Part shown: one piece after another, positions 31,704-40,525 of the stretch
Layout of the letters: each line of letters starts with the position of its first letter
Position numbering within the stretch: position 1 is the first letter of the stretch
Assembly: GCF_900105025.1 (NCBI RefSeq)
Contig: NZ_LT629759.1
Span: forward strand, 1,426,001-1,490,000
DNA from: Parafannyhessea umbonata
Lineage (GTDB): Bacteria > Actinomycetota > Coriobacteriia > Coriobacteriales > Atopobiaceae
Direction: 5' to 3'
Length of the DNA: 64,000 nucleotides
The notes under the pieces: generated by a model
Told to the model about the DNA's origin: nothing
Databases searched by the model: none
Seen by the model: only the letters and a program-made list of their open reading frames with translations
Translations under genes and position numbers: made by a program

Positions 31704-32969
31704 CTAGCCAAGCTCTGCGGCAAGGCGGCTCGTGAGCGGGTCGTAGCCCTGTCCCAGCACGCAGGCGACGTAGCCCTGAGCCCACTGTGGCGTGCAGCCG
31801 GGGCTGCCCGACGTCGCCGCGAGGGCAGGCGTGTAGTCGCGGAGCATATACGTGGTCATGTCGTGCCCGTGGCCCTTGTGCGTGACGACGGGCTCGAGCG
31901 CGTAGCGCACCACGCGACAGCCGCCGTCCGGGTCCTTGTGCAGCGTGACCTTGGCCATGCCGCCCACCATCGTGGGGTCGTCGCGCTGCGTGGACACGAA
32001 GTTCCCCACGGACCAGAAGCACACGCCCGTGCCGCCGCGGGCGGTTTGGAACGTCTCCACCGGTCCTATCACGTGCGGGTGCCCACCCACGATCACATCC
32101 GCCCCGCCGTCCGCAAGGAGCTGGGCCCACTGCCGCTGCGACGCGGTGGGTTCGCTCACGTACTCCGCGCCCCAGTGCGGGCACACCACCAGCATGTCCG
32201 CGTGCGTGCGGGCGTACGCCATGGCATCGCGGACGTGCTCCTCCGCAAGCATCGAGACGGCACCCTTTGGGTCCGCAAGCCCGTTGAGGCTGAACGTGAA
32301 GTTGAGCACCGCCACGCGGAAGCCGTCCTTCTCGTATATGTACACGCCATTTGGCACGTCCGTCGCGGGCGCGTCCGGGTCGCGCATGCCTACGACGGCG
32401 ACGCCGGGATGGCGCCGGTGCCAGAAGCTAAGCTCGCTCCCAATGGCGGGATACCCCGCGTCCATCGCGTGGTTCGACGCCTTCAGCACCACGTTGAAGC
32501 CAGCCTTCGCCTCCGCGTCGCCCATCTGCTGCGGCCCGTTGAACTGCGGATAGCCCGAGAAGGGCGCGACGTCCCCGCCGAGGGGCGTCTCTTGGTTCAA
32601 GATCTTGAGGTCCGCCCCGCTAAGCTCGCCCTTGACGTGCGCAAACACGTGGTCGAAGTCGTAGTTGCCATCTGAGGTGGCACCGCTTTGGTACACGCCC
32701 TCGTGCATGAGGACGTCCCCCACCATCACAAGGTCCACGTCCACGCCGGGCTGTGCCACGTACGGCCGGTCGCTCACCGTGCCCAGGGGCGCGAGCTCTG
32801 CCGCGGACGCGACGGAAACCTTGCGCGGCGCACCCAGCACGTGCAGCGCCATCGACGCAACTCCGAGCGCCACCACGATCACGATGGCGCAGGCCGCCTG
32901 CAGAAGCACGCTTGGATAGCGCCCGGGCCCATGGCCCGCCCCCGTGCCCGTGGCCTGCGTTTCTCGCAT
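31704..32969 (-). CDS. CapA-family metallophosphatase-fold protein
   Basis: A 421-residue protein with one N-terminal membrane anchor (about residues 22-45) and a large extracellular domain of the PGA_cap type. Motifs are VMVGDVLMH, ILNQETPLGG, KASNHAMDAG, VVCPHWGAEY and GGHPHVIGP. CapA/PgsA proteins take part in poly-gamma-glutamate or capsule attachment, but no capB/capC genes are adjacent, so the role here is open. AGGGGGG precedes ATG 32969. Confidence 0.85.
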   Translation of the reverse strand: MRETQATGTGAGHGPGRYPSVLLQAACAIVIVVALGVASMALHVLGAPRKVSVASAAELAPLGTVSDRPYVAQPGVDVDLVMVGDVLMHEGVYQSGATSDGNYDFDHVFAHVKGELSGADLKILNQETPLGGDVAPFSGYPQFNGPQQMGDAEAKAGFNVVLKASNHAMDAGYPAIGSELSFWHRRHPGVAVVGMRDPDAPATDVPNGVYIYEKDGFRVAVLNFTFSLNGLADPKGAVSMLAEEHVRDAMAYARTHADMLVVCPHWGAEYVSEPTASQRQWAQLLADGGADVIVGGHPHVIGPVETFQTARGGTGVCFWSVGNFVSTQRDDPTMVGGMAKVTLHKDPDGGCRVVRYALEPVVTHKGHGHDMTTYMLRDYTPALAATSGSPGCTPQWAQGYVACVLGQGYDPLTSRLAAELG

Positions 32970-33298
32970 GCGCGCCCCCCTGTGTCAGAAGTCTTTTCCA
33001 CATGGTAGGCGAAGGGCGGCGCAGCGGAGCTCTCTTTCAGCTGTCTTTCGGGCGGCGGCGCAAACCGCATGTCACCTGAGGATTTGAGCCGACACCTTTG
33101 CCCTGTCTGTCGCGGCGCCATGCGGTCCGCCACCTCGCGAAAAAAACACGCCCCCTCATAGGAGAAGCGCGTTGGGTCGCTTCTGAGAACGAGGAGGATG
33201 GCATGAGCCACGCGCAGGGCACCAAGGGCAGATTCGATTCAAATGGGCATTGCTGTTCAACCCTTGAACAGATTTATTGGTCTCAGGGGGAAAGCAGC
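32970..33298. other. Divergent intergenic region
   Basis: The 329 bp between the CapA-like and MerR-like genes hold the promoters of both. GAGGAGG at 33191-33197 followed by ATG 33203, in frame with the MerR-like gene, would give a 32-residue N-terminal extension. I see no other gene. Confidence 0.4.
33254..33270. promoter_or_regulatory. Palindromic operator candidate upstream of MerR-like gene
   Basis: TGTTCAA-CCC-TTGAACA is a perfect palindrome with a 3-nt centre, 28 nt upstream of ATG 33299. MerR-type dimers bind such sites in their own promoters. Confidence 0.45.
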
Positions 33299-33835
33299 AT
33301 GAAGTCAAGGCGCCAACGCAAGAAGCTGGGTCAGGCCGGCTGGAAGATCTCTGAGGTCGAGAGGTTGACGGGGCTGAGCCGCAGGGACATTCAGCGCGTC
33401 TGCTACCAGGGCGAAGGCGGCATCGGGCTTCTGTCGCCAAAGGAGACGAAGTGGGGATACCGCGTGTACTCGGCGCAGGACCTGAAGGTGCTGTACGCGG
33501 TGTCCCTGCTGAAGGAGCGCGGCAAGACCCTCCCCCAGGTGAAGAGGGAGTTCGAAAGGGTGCACGCAGACGTCGACGCGATTCTGGACGAGCAGATAGA
33601 CCTCCTGCGCGAGGAGATCGAGAAGAGCGTGAGCAGGTACCACAAGGCGCTCGCACTTGGCCGCGCGAAGGACCGGGACGCACTGGAGCGGCTGTTCAGG
33701 CACATAGTCGCGTTCGAGCTGACGTTTGCGGGAGACGACGGGCGGGACTCCGCGCTGGACCTCCCCGAGATGGAGCTGCTGGTGGAGCTGATGTACGGAC
33801 CCGGCAGCTACGAGGGCATACGTGGGCTTCTGTAG
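33299..33835 (+). CDS. MerR-like transcriptional regulator
   Basis: A 178-residue protein with an N-terminal MerR-type winged helix (WKISEVERLTGLSRRDIQRVCY, then LLSPKETKWGYRVYSAQDLKVLYAV) and a long amphipathic helix (DILDEQIDLLREEIEKS begins after residue 80). The C-terminal effector domain is small and unclassified. ATG 33299 follows AGGGGGAAAG; ATG 33203 with a stronger ribosome site is a possible alternative start. It is followed 42 nt later by a membrane-anchored protein that may be its target. Confidence 0.72.
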   Translation: MKSRRQRKKLGQAGWKISEVERLTGLSRRDIQRVCYQGEGGIGLLSPKETKWGYRVYSAQDLKVLYAVSLLKERGKTLPQVKREFERVHADVDAILDEQIDLLREEIEKSVSRYHKALALGRAKDRDALERLFRHIVAFELTFAGDDGRDSALDLPEMELLVELMYGPGSYEGIRGLL

Positions 33836-33877
33836 CAGGTCCGCTTCGATGCAGGAAGACGAGCGAAAGGAAATGAA

Positions 33878-34429
33878 ATGGAACAGGACACCAAGATTCG
33901 CTCCGCCGTCGAGACAGCACGGAAGAACAGGGTTCCCCTTATCGTGATAATCCTCGTGCTGATTGTCGTAGGAGGGTACGCAGGCTACCGCATAGGGTCG
34001 GCCATGAGCCCCAAGGTGAGCGGCGTCGAGGCTAGAAACGAACGAGTCACCACCGTCGATGCGGTCTTCGAGCAAGTCCAGGCCCAAGGCACGCTTGTAT
34101 GCGCCAGCCAGAGCTATGACCTCTACTCAAAGGTCGAGAGCTCGAACCGTGACCTACTCAATCTGTTTGACGTTCCCTTCACCAAGAACAAGTACTGGAT
34201 GCGCTACGTGGGCGCCATACAGGCCGGCGTCAATCTGAAGACCGCAAAGTTCACTTCCCAGAACAAGGACAAGAAGAGCGGTATGCCAAAGAGCGTCGTC
34301 GTGGAGCTGGACGCGCTTAGTGGCGGGCTCATCGACCAGGCAAAGACGTTCGCCAAGCAGAACCTTCAGACGATGTTGAGGGGTGCGATGGGTTCCGATG
34401 TCAAGGTCACCATCAACTGGAGGTCTTAG
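33878..34429 (+). CDS. Membrane-anchored DUF4230-like protein
   Basis: A 183-residue protein with one N-terminal transmembrane helix (about 19-40) and an extracellular part. YWMRYVGAIQAGVNLKTAKF followed by VVVELDALSGGLIDQAK resembles DUF4230. The C-terminal part ends soon after, so it is short for the family. AAAGGAAATG-type spacing fits ATG 33878. Probably cotranscribed with the MerR-like gene. Confidence 0.6.
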   Translation: MEQDTKIRSAVETARKNRVPLIVIILVLIVVGGYAGYRIGSAMSPKVSGVEARNERVTTVDAVFEQVQAQGTLVCASQSYDLYSKVESSNRDLLNLFDVPFTKNKYWMRYVGAIQAGVNLKTAKFTSQNKDKKSGMPKSVVVELDALSGGLIDQAKTFAKQNLQTMLRGAMGSDVKVTINWRS

Positions 34430-34466
34430 TAGCAAGAGATAGAGAAAAGAGCTAACAGACAAGATC

Positions 34467-34494
34467 GCCAGCCTCGGGGTTTCCTGAGGCTGGC
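34467..34494. terminator. Terminator between convergent genes
   Basis: Perfect 9-base arms GCCAGCCTC and GAGGCTGGC with a 10-nt loop, followed by a T-rich stretch on the plus strand. Confidence 0.8.
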
Positions 34495-34561
34495 AATCGT
34501 CTTTACCGCATGGGTCGCAGGCGCAGGCTGCGGTGTGACCGATATGGTGTGACCGATATGC

Positions 34562-35911
34562 CTACGCGAGAGAGCCCATCGGGTCCCACGGGGCAAGCAC
34601 CGTGGGCTCCTCCGTCTCGTAGGTGTGACGCTCCTCCTCCGTCAGGTACTTCTTGTCGACTACCACCTGGTAGACGTACTCGTCAAACCACGCGTCGGAC
34701 AGCGTGTCGAAGCCGTCGCGACCATGGTCCTTGCCCCAGGAGTTCTCCACCTTCCAGAGCGTGGGCTCGCCCTTCTCGTCCAGGCGGACGCCCTCCAGCA
34801 CCATGGCGTGGGTCATGAGGCTCTCGCCGTAGTCCAGGCGCTCGGCCTTGTCCATGCAGCCCTCCACGGGGAAGCCGAAGAGTGCGTCCACGTCGAGCGC
34901 CGCCGTGTCCATGATGCCCTCGTCTTGCAGATAGCTTTGCGCGACGTCGCAGCCAAACCACACGGGCAGGTCGTCCTTGAGCTGCGCGATGGCGACGCGC
35001 TTGAGCTCCGCGGGCGGCAGGTTGAGGTAGCGCACGCCGTGGTCCTCCCACACGTTGCCCAGGCGGCTGACCGTATACGTGTGTCCAAAGGGCTTGTCCG
35101 CCGTGGGCGCGCTGATGAGCGAGACGTACGCGTCGACGTCCATGTCGACGGCGGTCTTGAAGAACTCCTGCGGCGTGAAGGTGCCGGAAAGCGCGAGCTT
35201 CTGGTCCTTGTCGCGAAGGCGCACGGAGAAGGACGCGGGCGGCTCGCCCAGGCACACTGCCAGAAGGTGATAGACCTCGTCCATCATCTGCTTCTTCATG
35301 GCAAGCAGGTCGTCCGTGCCCACGCCGGCCTCGTGGCTCTGGCGCAGGCGCTTCGCGGCGCCGCGCAGGTAGCGCGTGAGGTAGCGGTCGAGCTCGCGGG
35401 TGTTCCTGGAGCAGGCGGTTTCGGGCATGGCCTCCTTCGGCACCACGCCGTACTTCTTCACGAGACTGCGGAACATATCCCACTGGCCGCCGTCGCCGAT
35501 GGGATCCGCGAGCAGGAAGGACACGAGGCGGCCGTCGAGCGGCTCGTCCAGGGTGTCGAGGATGTTCTGCAAGAACCAGTTGCTCTTCTCGAGCTTGTCC
35601 CAGAACAGCGGGTAGGCCTGAGAGAGCTCGAAGGTCTTGAGGTTGTACTTCTTGATCACGCGGTAGCGCATGGTGTTCAGGCTCGCGAACATCCAGCAGC
35701 GGCCGGAGCGCTCCTGGTTGCACCGGTCGCCCTGCGTGACCTCGAGGTCGAAGCCCAGCGCGTTGGCGGCGACACCCTCGGGGCGGCGCGCGGCGGCGCG
35801 GATTCCGCTCGAGGTGACGGCGTTCTTCGCGACGGCGTTCACGCGCTCCGCGCCAAAGCGCTCGCGCGAGTCGGCAAGGTCCTCGGGGGTGATGCTGCTC
35901 ATCTTGTCCAT
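34562..35911 (-). CDS. pepC: Aminopeptidase C (bleomycin hydrolase family)
   Basis: A 449-residue cysteine aminopeptidase of family C1B, cytoplasmic, which trims peptides from the N-terminus. The catalytic residues are Gln66 and Cys72 in NQERSGRCWMFASLN, His in MTHAMVLEG and Asn in VENSWG. Length is typical. GGGAGGAA precedes ATG 35911; an in-frame ATG further upstream has no site. It fits an amino-acid-fermenting lifestyle. Confidence 0.93.
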   Translation of the reverse strand: MDKMSSITPEDLADSRERFGAERVNAVAKNAVTSSGIRAAARRPEGVAANALGFDLEVTQGDRCNQERSGRCWMFASLNTMRYRVIKKYNLKTFELSQAYPLFWDKLEKSNWFLQNILDTLDEPLDGRLVSFLLADPIGDGGQWDMFRSLVKKYGVVPKEAMPETACSRNTRELDRYLTRYLRGAAKRLRQSHEAGVGTDDLLAMKKQMMDEVYHLLAVCLGEPPASFSVRLRDKDQKLALSGTFTPQEFFKTAVDMDVDAYVSLISAPTADKPFGHTYTVSRLGNVWEDHGVRYLNLPPAELKRVAIAQLKDDLPVWFGCDVAQSYLQDEGIMDTAALDVDALFGFPVEGCMDKAERLDYGESLMTHAMVLEGVRLDEKGEPTLWKVENSWGKDHGRDGFDTLSDAWFDEYVYQVVVDKKYLTEEERHTYETEEPTVLAPWDPMGSLA

Positions 35912-36182
35912 GTGTTCCTCCCGGATTCTTGGTCGTTCGTACTCTGATGTCATCAGGAGCATAGCACGCGGACGCATGCACCTTGCGGTGCGGACGTCTG
36001 CGCGAGCGCGCTCGATGTTGGGAATCGCGGGATTGGCCTGAGCTGGAACCAGCGTTGTGAAGCTTTTCTCGCCTGGCGTTAGTCATATGTATATTACTTT
36101 CTGCCGTGGGTATCTTGGCTTCAACAACGGACGGCGTGCGGCACCACGCCGCTGCCGGAACACACTTACAGAGGGAGGCAGC

Positions 36183-36983
36183 ATGGACAGGCTCAAGGGC
36201 AAGGTCGCGGTGGTAACGGGCTCTACCAGCGGCATCGGGATCGGCATCGCGCGGGAGTTCGCAGCGGAGGGCGCGCACGTGGTGGTGTGCGGAAGGCGCG
36301 AGGCGCGCGGCCAGGAGGTGGTGGAGCAAATCGCGGCCGAGGGCGGCAGCGCGAGCTTCCACCGCATGGACCTGACGGACCTCTCCACGGTGGACGCGCT
36401 CTTTGCGGACACGGCGCGCGACCACGGCCACATCGACGTCCTGATCAACAATGCCGCGGGCGTGGGACTGAAGGACGGGCGCGTGGACGAGATCTCGCTC
36501 GAGGATTGGGACGCGATGTTCGCCTCTGGCGTGCGCGGGACGTTCTATGCGATAAAGGCAGTGCTTCCATACATGATCGAGGCAGGTGGCGGCTCGATCG
36601 TGAACATCGGCTCCATGGCTTCGATCTCTGGCGACCTGGGCTCTACCGCCTACGCGTGCAGCAAGGCCGGCGTGGACATGCTCACGTCGTCCGTCGCGCT
36701 GCAGTACGGCAAGCAGAACATACGCTGCAACTGCGTGCGCCCGGGCCTCATCGTGACCCCGCAGAACGAGGCCCACGTTCCCCAGCAGCTCAAGGACGTC
36801 TTCCTGAGCAACATCGAGGTCAACCGCTACGGCAACCCCGCTGATATTGCACATGCCTGCACGTACTTCGCCTCCGACGAGAGCGCCTACGTCACGGGCC
36901 AGGTCATCAACGTGGACGGCGGCCTCAACTCGCACGCCCCCACCGTGGCGCAGTTCCGCTCCGCCGGATCGAGAACCTGGTAG
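36183..36983 (+). CDS. Short-chain dehydrogenase/reductase
   Basis: A 266-residue classical SDR. The cofactor motif TGSTSGIG (12-19), NNAAG, catalytic Ser in GSMASISG and YACSK (Tyr, Lys) are intact, and the C-terminus has NVDGG. GAGGGAGG precedes ATG 36183. Such enzymes reduce 3-oxoacyl, steroid or sugar carbonyls; bile-acid hydroxysteroid dehydrogenases of gut Coriobacteriia belong to this fold, but nothing here proves that substrate. A MarR regulator starts 1 nt after its stop. Confidence 0.87.
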   Translation: MDRLKGKVAVVTGSTSGIGIGIAREFAAEGAHVVVCGRREARGQEVVEQIAAEGGSASFHRMDLTDLSTVDALFADTARDHGHIDVLINNAAGVGLKDGRVDEISLEDWDAMFASGVRGTFYAIKAVLPYMIEAGGGSIVNIGSMASISGDLGSTAYACSKAGVDMLTSSVALQYGKQNIRCNCVRPGLIVTPQNEAHVPQQLKDVFLSNIEVNRYGNPADIAHACTYFASDESAYVTGQVINVDGGLNSHAPTVAQFRSAGSRTW

Positions 36984-36984
36984 C

Positions 36985-37491
36985 ATGTCAGACCATTCGC
37001 AGCCGGCCACGGATGCCAGTGACGCGGACAGCACGGGGGCAGAGCCCGCGGGCGAGAAGAACGCGGGCAACGCGACCCTTGCCCCCGCCTACCGCATGCG
37101 ATCCGTGTTCGAGCGCAAGGTGGTGGCGCCGTACCGCGACACGTACCGCGGGGAGCTTGGGCAGGCGCAGGTGGAGCTGCTCGAGCTGCTATACCAGCAC
37201 GGACCGCTGCATCAGCGCGAGGCGGCAGAAGAGCTGCGCACCTCGAAGCAGCACGTGTCGAAGATGGTCGCCCGGCTGGGGCAGATGGGCTACGTCTGCC
37301 AGGGCGCAGACGACGCCGATGCGCGCAGTCACGTCGTTGCCCTCAGCGAAGCGGGCCGCACCTACGTGGACCTACACATCGCAGAGGGGTCAAAGCGGGC
37401 ACGCGAGCTCTTCTCGCACCTAAGCGCTGCGGAGCGCGCGGAGCTTGACCAGGCCATGCTCACGGTCGCGCGCCTGCTAGAGAAGGCGTAG
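36985..37491 (+). CDS. MarR-family regulator
   Basis: A 168-residue protein with a 35-residue acidic N-terminal tail and a MarR winged helix (LLYQHGPLHQREAAEELRTSKQHVSKMVARL is the region) with the wing DDADARSHVVALSEAG. It starts at ATG 36985, one base past the SDR stop and without a good ribosome site, so it relies on coupling to the SDR gene. It is the probable regulator of that pair. Confidence 0.82.
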   Translation: MSDHSQPATDASDADSTGAEPAGEKNAGNATLAPAYRMRSVFERKVVAPYRDTYRGELGQAQVELLELLYQHGPLHQREAAEELRTSKQHVSKMVARLGQMGYVCQGADDADARSHVVALSEAGRTYVDLHIAEGSKRARELFSHLSAAERAELDQAMLTVARLLEKA

Positions 37492-37607
37492 GCCGCTGCG
37501 TCGGCAATGCCCAGCGTCAGACGGAGCCATATAATGTCGGAGCAAGATTCGTCCCTTGGCGTCTCTTGTTCCGACTATTTGTATTCGCGAAAGGTCGTGT
37601 TTGAGTC

Positions 37608-38453
37608 ATGGCAACGTCCGAATGTTTGGACAGCAAGACACTCCCCTCCCACCGTTCTGCCACATTGAAGAGGTACGCAGTCACTTCTCTTAAAGTTGCA
37701 GCGTTCTTCGTGGGGTGGGCTTTAACCACGGCGATAACTATCCCGGCGAAGAACCCGGCAGTCTGGCGGTTTTTTGCCGAGCTGACTCCCATGCTGTCAA
37801 TGGTTCTGCTCACGGTGGTGTTCATCCTCATCGAGAGGCGAAAGATCGCCGTTCCGATAAGGGAGCATGCCGGTAAGGGAGCCTTGGTTGGGCTCATCAT
37901 CGGGACTGTCTGGATTGGCCTGGCGGCGGGAGTTCTTCTCGCAACCCATCAGCTGACGATTGCCGGAGGAAACATGGTCCAGTTGCCGTGGCTCTGGATG
38001 CTTTCTGCCTTCGTCAACGTCGTAATGCAGGAGCTTCTTGTGCGCGGGTACATCTATCAGCTGCTGAAGACCAATTGCAACTTGCCTGTTGCAGTCGTTG
38101 TCTCGACCGCGTTGTTCACGCTCATGCATGGAGGGGCGTTCGAGGCGGGATTGCTGCCGGTGGCGAACGTCGTCTCCATGTGCCTCTTCACCACCGCTCT
38201 GTACGAGGCGGAGGGAACGCTGCTGGCGCCGATCATGGCACACGCGGTATGGAATATGGTCGGCGGCGTGATTCTTGGTGGAGTGGGCCTGGCAGACGAC
38301 TACCCCAGTCTCTTCAACATGACGCCGTCCACAAATGCACTTCTTTCCGGCGGCTCCTGCAAGATCGAGGGAAGCGTTGTCGTATTGGTTCTTAACGTTG
38401 TGCTGATGCTGGTCTTTGCAATCGCTGCGAGGAAGGCTACGGGCATGCGGTAG
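37608..38453 (+). CDS. CPBP-family intramembrane protease
   Basis: A 281-residue protein with about eight membrane helices. The CPBP/Abi motifs are MQELLVRGYIY (the first Glu of EExxxR is Gln), FTLMHGG and HAVWNMVGG. Members cleave prenylated or membrane proteins, or protect against bacteriocins. The Gln-Glu in motif 1 occurs in some bacterial members, so activity is possible. No bacteriocin genes are adjacent. Confidence 0.8.
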   Translation: MATSECLDSKTLPSHRSATLKRYAVTSLKVAAFFVGWALTTAITIPAKNPAVWRFFAELTPMLSMVLLTVVFILIERRKIAVPIREHAGKGALVGLIIGTVWIGLAAGVLLATHQLTIAGGNMVQLPWLWMLSAFVNVVMQELLVRGYIYQLLKTNCNLPVAVVVSTALFTLMHGGAFEAGLLPVANVVSMCLFTTALYEAEGTLLAPIMAHAVWNMVGGVILGGVGLADDYPSLFNMTPSTNALLSGGSCKIEGSVVVLVLNVVLMLVFAIAARKATGMR

Positions 38454-38842
38454 ACCGCGCGAGAACACCTGGACGGACGCGCTAGAGCACAAACCTTTCC
38501 GTGCAAATCTAAGAAAGTGTCCCCCTCGCTCTCGGACCAAACTCGCACGAGTAGCTCAGTAATAACCTCTCCCCTAATTAAATTATAGAAGTTGCTCGTT
38601 CACGAAAGTACACCCATAAAGACAGTGCTCATCACGGAAAGTCCCATGCCGTGATGAGCACCACAGGTACGTATCGGTGTCTATCAGCTATAAATGAGCC
38701 CATTTAAGCACGATTTATAATATACGAAACCACCTAAATCTATAAAGAGATGGGGCACGTCTAGCTTCAATGGTCGACAACGAGAATGACTTAGGTAAGG
38801 GACCAACCTAATCTGAATGGCAGTAGAGGATTGAAGAACGCT
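38454..38842. other. AT-rich intergenic region at the island edge
   Basis: Base composition falls sharply here and stays low to about 42.9 kb. The only clear structure is a hairpin at 38625-38661 with perfect 13-base arms GTGCTCATCACGG / CCGTGATGAGCAC and no U tract. I see no gene. Confidence 0.6.
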
Positions 38843-39085
38843 CTATATTTCGACCACTTCAAACTCCACATCGTCAGTCGAATTCTCATCGTATGGGTAA
38901 TCACCAGGATTGCTCATATGGAGTATTTCTCCGCCTTCTTCGTAACAACTTATTCCATATAGTGCAGCATCAGTTGCTTCAGACTCAGAACTGAACGTTC
39001 CTCGGCAATTGTCATCACCATATTCTTCCATACTGTCAAACTCTTCACCATCTGGAAAGGTGAGTATGTATTTATACTTTGTCAC
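38843..39085 (-). CDS. Small acidic protein, unknown
   Basis: An 80-residue, strongly acidic protein (KYILTFPDGEEFDSMEEYGD...) that starts at GTG 39085 after GAGGTGG. It has no membrane segment and no known motif. Acidic composition and position beside low-GC genes recall small immunity or anti-restriction-type proteins, but nothing more specific can be said. Confidence 0.5.
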   Translation of the reverse strand: MTKYKYILTFPDGEEFDSMEEYGDDNCRGTFSSESEATDAALYGISCYEEGGEILHMSNPGDYPYDENSTDDVEFEVVEI

Positions 39086-39155
39086 TTAGAACGCCACCTC
39101 TCGTTAAGTGTTTCCCCAGATACAGGACAACCAGATTGCGCGCCACCTTTAGATA

Positions 39156-40502
39156 TCATGCACGAGGTATTGGAGGGGGAGTCTCATCAAATAATGAAGA
39201 CAAATCAGAGCGATCTCGCGCAATTTCCCAATTCTTCATTCCCGGTTTCCACACCAAGCTCTCGGGGCGCAGCTGACCATTCCTTGCCATCTGTTGCAAT
39301 TGCGTCATAGAGAAGAATCCTGCGTCGAGACCATCTCTAGCAATGTGATATCCATCAACTGGTACCGACGGAGGCGTCTGACTCGGATATTGAATAAAAC
39401 TGCTCTGATTCATAGCAGTCGCTATGTTCTGTCCGACAGCACTCCCAACAGCCATGCCCGCGGCAAGCCCGACGGGGCTAAATCCAGCATCCCCAGCGAT
39501 GTTGACGCTCCCGCTACCAGATTTACCAAGATCTCCTAATGCATTTGCTCCAGCTACACCAACCGATGTCTGAGCCTCCACCTGATAGGCAGGAAAGTTT
39601 TCGCTTTGAGTCCTCTTATGCCATCCGTATTGCATCTCCTCACGGTTGACTCGCAAAGTTTCTGCATAGTTTTCCATGTTGGTTCGCTGCATATCGCGAA
39701 TCTGTTTTACTCGCGCCTCTTTTTCTGCCTGAATGGTGGCAAGCGTTACATCACGTGTCACAGACATCAGCTGGGAATAGCCAACGCTCGCCTTATCCAG
39801 TTCTATCGCCCCCACGTCGATGGAAGCTACCTTCACGCCAAAATCCTGGAACAACCTAGGTGTTACTTTTTCTGCAATCTTCAAATTAATGGATGAGATT
39901 TGCCGCTCTATCTGTAGCAACGGCAAATCGCAGTCAGCGAGCATGTTCGTCACGACTTCCTTCGTGTATCGTGATACAGCATCGCGAATCTGTTTGATGA
40001 AATCATCAGGAGTAAACGTCGACAGTCTGTGTAGAGTGACAAAGTGTCTGTAGTCCTCTATCCGATAGGTCAAGGTCCCTCTCACGGCAAGTGGCACCGC
40101 AACATCCGGATAGCGCGCATCAAAGGCGTCGAAGTAAGGCACAGCAAACCTCGTCTGAATTATCTTTGCGAGGTTAATGAAATACACTTCAGCTTGGAAA
40201 GGCGTGCCCCCATCATAAGCAAGTCCCAGAATTGAAGATAATACGGGGAGATTACCTGTCTTGAGAATCTCGTCAAAGGGACCCTCAATGTAATCAACGC
40301 GGGCGCCGTCTCCGTAAAAGAAAGCTGCCACCTCTCCGGGTTTGACGCGGAGTGCCGAGCCCCACCGGATGGCATTTTCCTTACGAGTTTTTCCCACAGA
40401 CATCCCATTCGGAGACCATTTCCAAATGAGATATTCTTGTTCGTCGCAGCGGATTTCGTCCATCAAACCGCCGCCTAAAGGCTTCCTTTTGAAAACACTC
40501 AT
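39156..40502 (-). CDS. SPFH-domain protein with C-terminal GYF_2 domain (YdjI-like)
   Basis: A 448-residue protein. Residues about 20-280 are an SPFH/band-7-like domain of the YdjI / virion-core-protein type (YLIWKWSP, VKPGEVAAFFYGDG, YTKEVVTNMLADCD, a long helix QAEKEARVKQIRDMQRTN). A Gly/Ala-rich linker follows, and the end (YHIARDGLDAGFFSMTQLQQM...KPGMKNWEIA) is a GYF_2 domain that binds peptides. ATG 40502 is preferred to ATG 40520, although neither has a strong ribosome site. It lies 23 nt after a zinc-ribbon membrane protein gene, matching the YdjG-YdjI pairing of the Bacillus ydjFGHI membrane-stress operon, but no PspA gene is present. Confidence 0.75.
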   Translation of the reverse strand: MSVFKRKPLGGGLMDEIRCDEQEYLIWKWSPNGMSVGKTRKENAIRWGSALRVKPGEVAAFFYGDGARVDYIEGPFDEILKTGNLPVLSSILGLAYDGGTPFQAEVYFINLAKIIQTRFAVPYFDAFDARYPDVAVPLAVRGTLTYRIEDYRHFVTLHRLSTFTPDDFIKQIRDAVSRYTKEVVTNMLADCDLPLLQIERQISSINLKIAEKVTPRLFQDFGVKVASIDVGAIELDKASVGYSQLMSVTRDVTLATIQAEKEARVKQIRDMQRTNMENYAETLRVNREEMQYGWHKRTQSENFPAYQVEAQTSVGVAGANALGDLGKSGSGSVNIAGDAGFSPVGLAAGMAVGSAVGQNIATAMNQSSFIQYPSQTPPSVPVDGYHIARDGLDAGFFSMTQLQQMARNGQLRPESLVWKPGMKNWEIARDRSDLSSLFDETPPPIPRA

Positions 40503-40525
40503 TTTGTCAAGCCTGCCCATATAAG

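Noticed and set aside
39156-40502. Prophage remnant suggested by similarity to a so-called virion core protein
   Set aside because: That name is a legacy label for SPFH/YdjI proteins; no phage structural, integrase or lysis genes are nearby.
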